Shown here one piece after another: positions 59,076 through 64,000 of a stretch of 64,000 nucleotides of DNA. The stretch spans positions 12,586,001-12,650,000 of the forward strand of contig WHVY01000001.1 of assembly GCA_022266195.1 (NCBI GenBank), written 5' to 3'. The notes beneath the pieces were generated by a model that was not told the origin of the DNA, searched no databases, and saw only the letters and a list, made by a program, of their open reading frames with translations. Position 1 is the stretch's first letter, and each line of letters starts with the position of its first letter. The stretch comes from Tetranychus cinnabarinus. Lineage: Eukaryota > Arthropoda > Arachnida > Trombidiformes > Tetranychidae. The translations under genes and the position numbers were made by a program.

Positions 59076-61739
59076 ATGGCGGAGGCTGAGTTAAATGTTG
59101 ACAGTATTATTCATCGTTTATTAGAAGGTAAGTAATTGATGCTAAACACACCACCCAGCAAACTGTTATGAACTGTTACCTGTCCATTTTTCTGTAATTT
59201 CTTGACATTTTTTTCTTTTGGGTTACATGACTCAATTTTTTTCCCTCTTCCTTCTTTTTCTTTACATCTTTCTCTCTTTTTTTGCTCTCCCTCTCTTTCT
59301 ATTGATCTCTCTGGCTATTTCATCTAATTAATCATTATTGTATTAACTGGTATTTATTTTTTTATCCAACTATCACCATGGCTTACCCTTTACCGTTGGT
59401 TTTAAATTTAACCTTCAGTGAGAGGTTGTAGACCAGGTAAAACTGTTCAACTTGCAGAAGCTGAGGTACGAGGTTTGTGTCTCAAATCGAGAGAAATATT
59501 CCTGAGTCAACCTATTTTATTGGAATTGGAAGCCCCACTTAAAATATGTGGTAAGTTTTATTGGTCAATTTGTTTTGTCAGTTTATGATAAACTCTTCTT
59601 CCTTCCGTCATCAACGTCTATTTATTTAGCCTAGTTTTTAATAAATCACTTCACACTTTATCCTTTTCATGCATTTTAACCATCCTCTATACTTTTACCC
59701 TGAATTTCTGTATTCTCAACAAGGCAGTATCTCCATCATTTCTCATTGCATCTTCCTCATGTCTATCTTTTCATGCTTACATGTACATTTACCCTTAAGC
59801 GTATCTTATTATTACTCAATTAACTAAAGGAGTTCTCGTTTGACCCCTAACCCTGTCTGTGTGAGTCTCTCCCACGTTCTCCCGCTTTCTTTTCTTGTAT
59901 TTCTTTATTATACACTCTCTCAAATTATACCTTTCAATCCTTGGACACAACATTAAGAGTATTTGAAAGAAGCAGTAAAAGTAGCATCACCATCATTAAT
60001 ATAGCTAGCAATCCGGTTTCGTAAATGCGTTGTTGTCTCGTTACTCACCGATAAAAATTAATTCTAATTCCCTTACTTTTTTTCGCTTCCAGGAGATATT
60101 CACGGCCAGTACACCGACCTTCTGCGATTATTCGAATACGGAGGTTTTCCGCCAGAGGCAAATTACTTATTTTTGGGGGACTATGTTGACAGAGGCAAAC
60201 AATCGTTGGAAACCATTTGTCTCCTCTTAGCTTACAAAATAAAGTATCCGGAAAATTTTTTCCTTCTTCGTGGTAATCATGAATGTGCTAGTATCAATCG
60301 AATCTATGGATTTTATGATGAATGTAAGTCATGTTACTTTGTAACATATTGAATTACTTTACTGTATATGGGTCTGGAATATTTTCTGACGAACGTAAAT
60401 GTCATTTGTGAGGGAGTGTATCAAAAGCATGGGTAATACATTTTGTAAATGTGGTTCCAGTGTCAAGTGTATATACATACGCTGTTTCATTCAATGTATC
60501 ACAGCCAATCATTATTCAAACCAGAGATGGAAACCTTTTACTCTTTTGTTTTATTCCTTTGTTTTTCAGTTTCTATTAATCGATGAAGTTCGATCATTTA
60601 GAAGATGATGAAGATAAATTCGATTTTTTCCATCAATTACTCGCTCCATTTTAGTGCTTGATGATCAGTGATTACTAATGTATTTATCAATCTTTAACGA
60701 TAGTATATATCGAGGGAGAACCTAGAAATCCCTTTCCTTTATGCTTTTGCCTGTGTGTTTGTAAAGATGCTTACTAATTGCTTTTTTTCCTCTGTTTTCT
60801 CTTTTTCCACTTTCTTGATTTACAGGCAAGAGACGGTACAATATAAAATTATGGAAAACATTCACTGATTGTTTCAACTGTTTACCTATTGCCGCCATCA
60901 TTGACGAGAAAATATTCTGTTGTCATGGAGGTGAGTAAATTTTAACGTCTTTTACTAAATCAACTTTTCCATTATATCTGGTTGACTTGAGCTGTTGAAG
61001 AATAGAAAGTATAGCTAGCAATTCTATACTCATGTGAAAGGCAGATAAAAAATAAGAAAATCTTTGTATTGATTGATAAACTTGAATGCTTTACTCTTTT
61101 TTTTATTTTATTAAAACTTGAATAGGGTTATCCCCTGACTTACAATCAATGGAGCAAATAAGGCGAATTATGAGACCAACCGATGTACCTGATACTGGGT
61201 TGTTATGTGATCTTCTATGGTCTGATCCAGACAAAGATGTTTCCGGATGGGGTGAAAATGATAGAGGAGTTTCATTTACATTTGGAGCTGATGTTGTTAG
61301 CAAATTTTTGAATAGACATGACTTAGACTTGATATGCCGTGCTCATCAAGTAGTAGAAGACGGTTACGAATTTTTCGCGAAGCGACAACTTGTAACTTTG
61401 TTTTCTGCTCCTAACTATTGTGGTGAGTTTGATAACGCTGGGGGAATGATGTCAGTCGATGAAACACTTATGTGCTCTTTTCAGGTACGTTTATTAAAAT
61501 AATATATTCTCATTGAAATTCATCTCATTGAAAAACGTCAACTTACCTATTTTTATTTTATTTTATTTTATTTTATTTTATTTATTTATTTTATTTCTTT
61601 GGATTTCAATATCGTTTTCACCTGGCAAAAATAATTAAAGATTTTGAAACCTTCGGAAAAAAAAGCAAAGTATCAATATGGCGGATTAACTACGGGTAGA
61701 CCAGTGACACCTCCTCGAGGACCAGCTAAAAAGAAATGA
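59076..61739 (+). CDS. PPP1CB: Protein phosphatase 1 catalytic subunit, beta type
   Basis: Six coding exons: 59076-59127, 59419-59550, 60093-60323, 60826-60930, 61126-61484 and 61641-61739, 325 residues. The N-terminus [20 protein letters not shown] and C-terminus [12 protein letters not shown] then RPVTPPR are of the beta isoform (flapwing in Drosophila) rather than alpha/gamma. All metallophosphatase motifs are present: GDIHGQ, GDYVDRG, RGNHE, and the later metal-binding His of [15 protein letters not shown]. The C-terminal TPPR contains the inhibitory Cdk phosphorylation site. It is a Ser/Thr phosphatase directed by regulatory subunits such as MYPT, which prefers this isoform for myosin dephosphorylation. 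Its first two exons were copied to 41.5-42.2 kb. Confidence 0.96.
61551..61596. repeat. TTTTA pentanucleotide repeat in PP1 intron 5
   Basis: Six or so TTTTA units followed by TTTA variants, about 45 bp upstream of the exon 6 acceptor. It may serve as part of the pyrimidine-rich tract. Confidence 0.85.
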
Positions 61740-63022
61740 TTTAAAATTGAAATATAACAGTACATTATAAAATCATGAGAGATGTTTTATTTATCTCAAG
61801 ACTATTCTCAGTCACACAATATTAATGATTGTTTCCCTCTCCTCTATCATTTTGCTTACCTCTCACCTTTTCCGATCAATTCCTTTTGTGTTGATTGTGA
61901 AGAGTAATATCTTCCTCGCTTACCTTCAATCAATCCAATTGAATTACCCATCCTGTGGTTAAAGTCCATTTCATTTTATTTCAGCGCAACCAAATTCAAA
62001 TCCAATATAAAAATCGAAACCTGTTTGTAACTTTACTTTCTCCTCAAACAATCTCGCTCATCTTAATTTACACGAGCATTTCTCTCTTGATCATTTTTCT
62101 CTTCCCTACCCCTTTGCCTCTCATCCTCATATTCACCCGCCTAATCTTTAGGCAGAGATTTGTTGATACTTTTATTAAAAGAATTTAGGGCCAAAAATCA
62201 CTTGTTTTGTATCAAAAATTAACAAAAAAAGGTTACTTTACAAAGCTCACAGTTACGGCACAATAGTTACCTGAAAGTTATATTCATCCTGTAATCCATG
62301 TGGGAGTAATCAAGGTTATTCAAACAATTTAATAGTCTAAGTTAAAAATGAAAATAAGAAACTGTCTACTACGATGTGAAGAAATGAGCAAATTGAGAAA
62401 ATTTAATTTTATCATTTACTCATATTTCTTGAATCACAATCAGCCATCTACTATTAAGTAATATTTGTTATTATTTTACACAAAATTGGTCAGAATCTTA
62501 AAACCCATTTTGTTGAAATTAAATGCAATTTACTTTATCAATTATTTTTTAAATCATACTCATAATTATTATAACTAATTATCAACATAAAAATAAGTTT
62601 AACTATAAAACTATCATCAATGCAAAACAAATTGAATTTCAAGCTCTTGATCAATCCTGCATCCAACCAACAATTTTAATCGAGAAGTTTGTATCTCAGA
62701 GTAAATTCTTGCAATGTAAATCCTTATAATTTGTCCAATCCGATTTAAATAATACTCAATTAATGTAAAGTATTAAGGATCTTATTCAGACAAAGTGAAA
62801 TGCGAAATTAAAGTTACTTTTTATTAACCTGCAAAATTTTGTTTCAATCATTTCGCGGATTCCAATGCGCTCTTATGGCCAACTTTTACACTTGTCTTAA
62901 ACTAACTTAGATCGACCGTAAGTTGGCAAAGTCTGAGTAATCGATAGACTTGAATTACAATCGAACCAACAAACAGACAAACTTCAGATCAATTCTCGAT
63001 CTATCTGTCAGTGTACCTAAAT
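61740..63022. other. PP1 3' flank, no gene seen
   Basis: Contains the PP1 3' UTR and pyrimidine-rich sequence (about 61830-62150). The 77-codon frame at 61955-62188 is a product of this composition. From about 62830 the GC content rises ahead of the candidate secreted-peptide locus. Confidence 0.4.
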
Positions 63023-63030
63023 TATAAATA
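63023..63030 (+). promoter_or_regulatory. TATA box of the candidate secreted-peptide locus
   Basis: TATAAATA 51 bp before the ATG at 63074. This places transcription start near 63053 and gives a leader of about 20 nt. Confidence 0.4.
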
Positions 63031-63073
63031 AAATACCAACGACTTTTATAATGAATTTACAAGCATCAAACCA

Positions 63074-63399
63074 ATGAGACGTGAAGTCATCATAATTTTT
63101 TTGTACCTTATACCAACAGTTGTGGGGGCTTTTGATTCATTTGTAATGACATAATATACGGCTAATAAGGGAAACTTGAAGCGAGAAGCTTCATGTGAGT
63201 AATCATGAATTTCATTATGCAAGGACTATCTGTGTCAAGCTTTCAAGGTAGCAGAAGTCTTTATATTTAGTAAATTTAGTAAGTAAGGAAATTAAAATTC
63301 ACAGCATCGCAAAAAGCTGGATTCTGTCGAAACGCAATTCCATATAAAAAAAGCAGCTGCTTGAAGAACCCAAACTATGGGAAAATCATTTCTTCTTAA
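63074..63399 (+). pseudogene. Candidate secreted Cys-containing peptide gene, interrupted
   Basis: The ATG at 63074 starts a textbook signal-peptide-like sequence (MRREVIIIFLYLIPTVVGAF) but meets TAA at 63152-63154 after 26 codons. The same frame is then open (YTANKGNLKREA) to a good donor GTGAGT at 63195. The acceptor TTCACAG ends at 63304, and the joined codon continues in phase as SSQKAGFCRNAIPYKKSSCL, stopping at 63397-63399. The roughly 110-bp intron, matching phase and upstream TATA box argue for a real two-exon gene. The in-frame TAA argues for a recently inactivated copy, a stop read through, or a 26-residue product. The family is not recognised. Confidence 0.35.
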
Positions 63400-63672
63400 A
63401 ATACACTTTTGAACAAATCGGTAATTTAAAGTAAATGTGAGAGCATCGATGCAAATGATCTTAAGATCTCACTGCGTGTGAATATTATTCAATACATTAT
63501 TCAATACACAATATAACTATTTTCATTCAATCAAAATGTTGAATGGATTCGTAATTTTAAATTGACTAAGGATTGATTACTTTTTTCAATGCATCAACAG
63601 TTAAAAAGATATTCAATATTGCATGAATTAGCTCAGATTTTTACAATATTTAGTGATATTATATGATAAAAG

Positions 63673-64000
63673 CTAATGTTTGGTCAAAGAATGATGATTA
63701 TTGGTGATACTGTCATCAAAATATTTACGTTCAAAGTTTTGAGGCCAACATTTGTCACTTTCGTCGATTAAGGTTGTGGTCTTGAGAATTTAATTGTCTC
63801 GAAAGATCAAGTCTGATCGTAATCACTATTAATTTCATAGACAGGACCATTAATACCGATCTTCCAGTAGGTCACACTCTGGAATGATCAGGAATTATGC
63901 CATCACCAATGATTTGGTTTCCTTGAATATTAAAGAGTTCGAGTGACCATAAAGATTCATTCAACTGATTAGTCGATAGTCTTGATCCCCGTTTAATAAT
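63673..64000 (-). pseudogene. Decayed coding sequence, unidentified
   Basis: Three overlapping minus-strand frames read as protein-like in succession, each cut by a stop. 64000-63872 includes NESLWSLELFNIQGNQIIGD. The next frame, to 63807, has YWKIGINGPVYEINSDYDQT. The third, about 63770-63673, has LIDESDKCWPQNFERKYFDD. The frame shifts suggest a disabled gene copy continuing beyond the window edge. No family recognised. Confidence 0.3.

Overview
This is nuclear DNA from a small-genome arthropod, most likely an acariform (spider-mite-like) mite. The window is AT-rich, with spliceosomal GT..AG introns from about 60 bp to more than 2 kb, eukaryote-only genes (proteasome, SHOX homeobox, HECT ligase, PTEN, G3BP) and about one gene per 5 kb. 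A secreted protein resembling mite group-7 allergen/JHBP folds points the same way. The species assignment is inference; no organelle, prokaryotic or CRISPR features were seen.

Layout. 1-6.6 kb is mostly non-coding, with a possible two-exon short ORF at 1.2-2.0 kb. 6.8-11.5 kb holds a convergent pair, G3BP/rasputin (+) and nicalin (-), whose coding ends overlap by 148 bp. 11.5-15.2 kb is empty. 15.2-20.1 kb carries PTEN (-) and a DHRS7-like short-chain dehydrogenase (-). The latter is divergent from NDOR1 (+), the diflavin reductase of cytosolic Fe-S assembly. Mitochondrial IF3 (+) and a secreted group-7-allergen/JHBP-like protein (-) converge at 23.2 kb. A SHOX-type paired-like homeobox gene in six coding exons (-) occupies 26.8-30.9 kb, flanked by long non-coding tracts. 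At 37.9-40.7 kb the proteasome subunit alpha 4 gene (-) is divergent from a short coilin-C-terminus-like gene (+). Their shared promoter carries two TATCGATA boxes.

40.7-64 kb is the most dynamic part. It holds a 315-bp pogo-like MITE, a truncated duplicate of the PP1-beta 5' end lying in front of a HECW-type HECT ubiquitin ligase (+), an acyl-CoA delta-9 desaturase (+), and the intact PP1-beta gene (+). Several coding-like but broken fragments lie at 49.7-50.1, 55.5-55.7 and 63.0-64.0 kb. One of them has a TATA box, a signal-peptide-like start and a matched-phase second exon, but also an in-frame stop.

The genes are mainly housekeeping or developmental and do not form one pathway. Functional links are limited to shared promoters (DHRS7/NDOR1, PSMA4/coilin-like) and convergent 3' ends. 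Exon borders were placed by hand from splice consensus, reading phase and family conservation. Total coding lengths are multiples of three for every spliced gene reported as intact.
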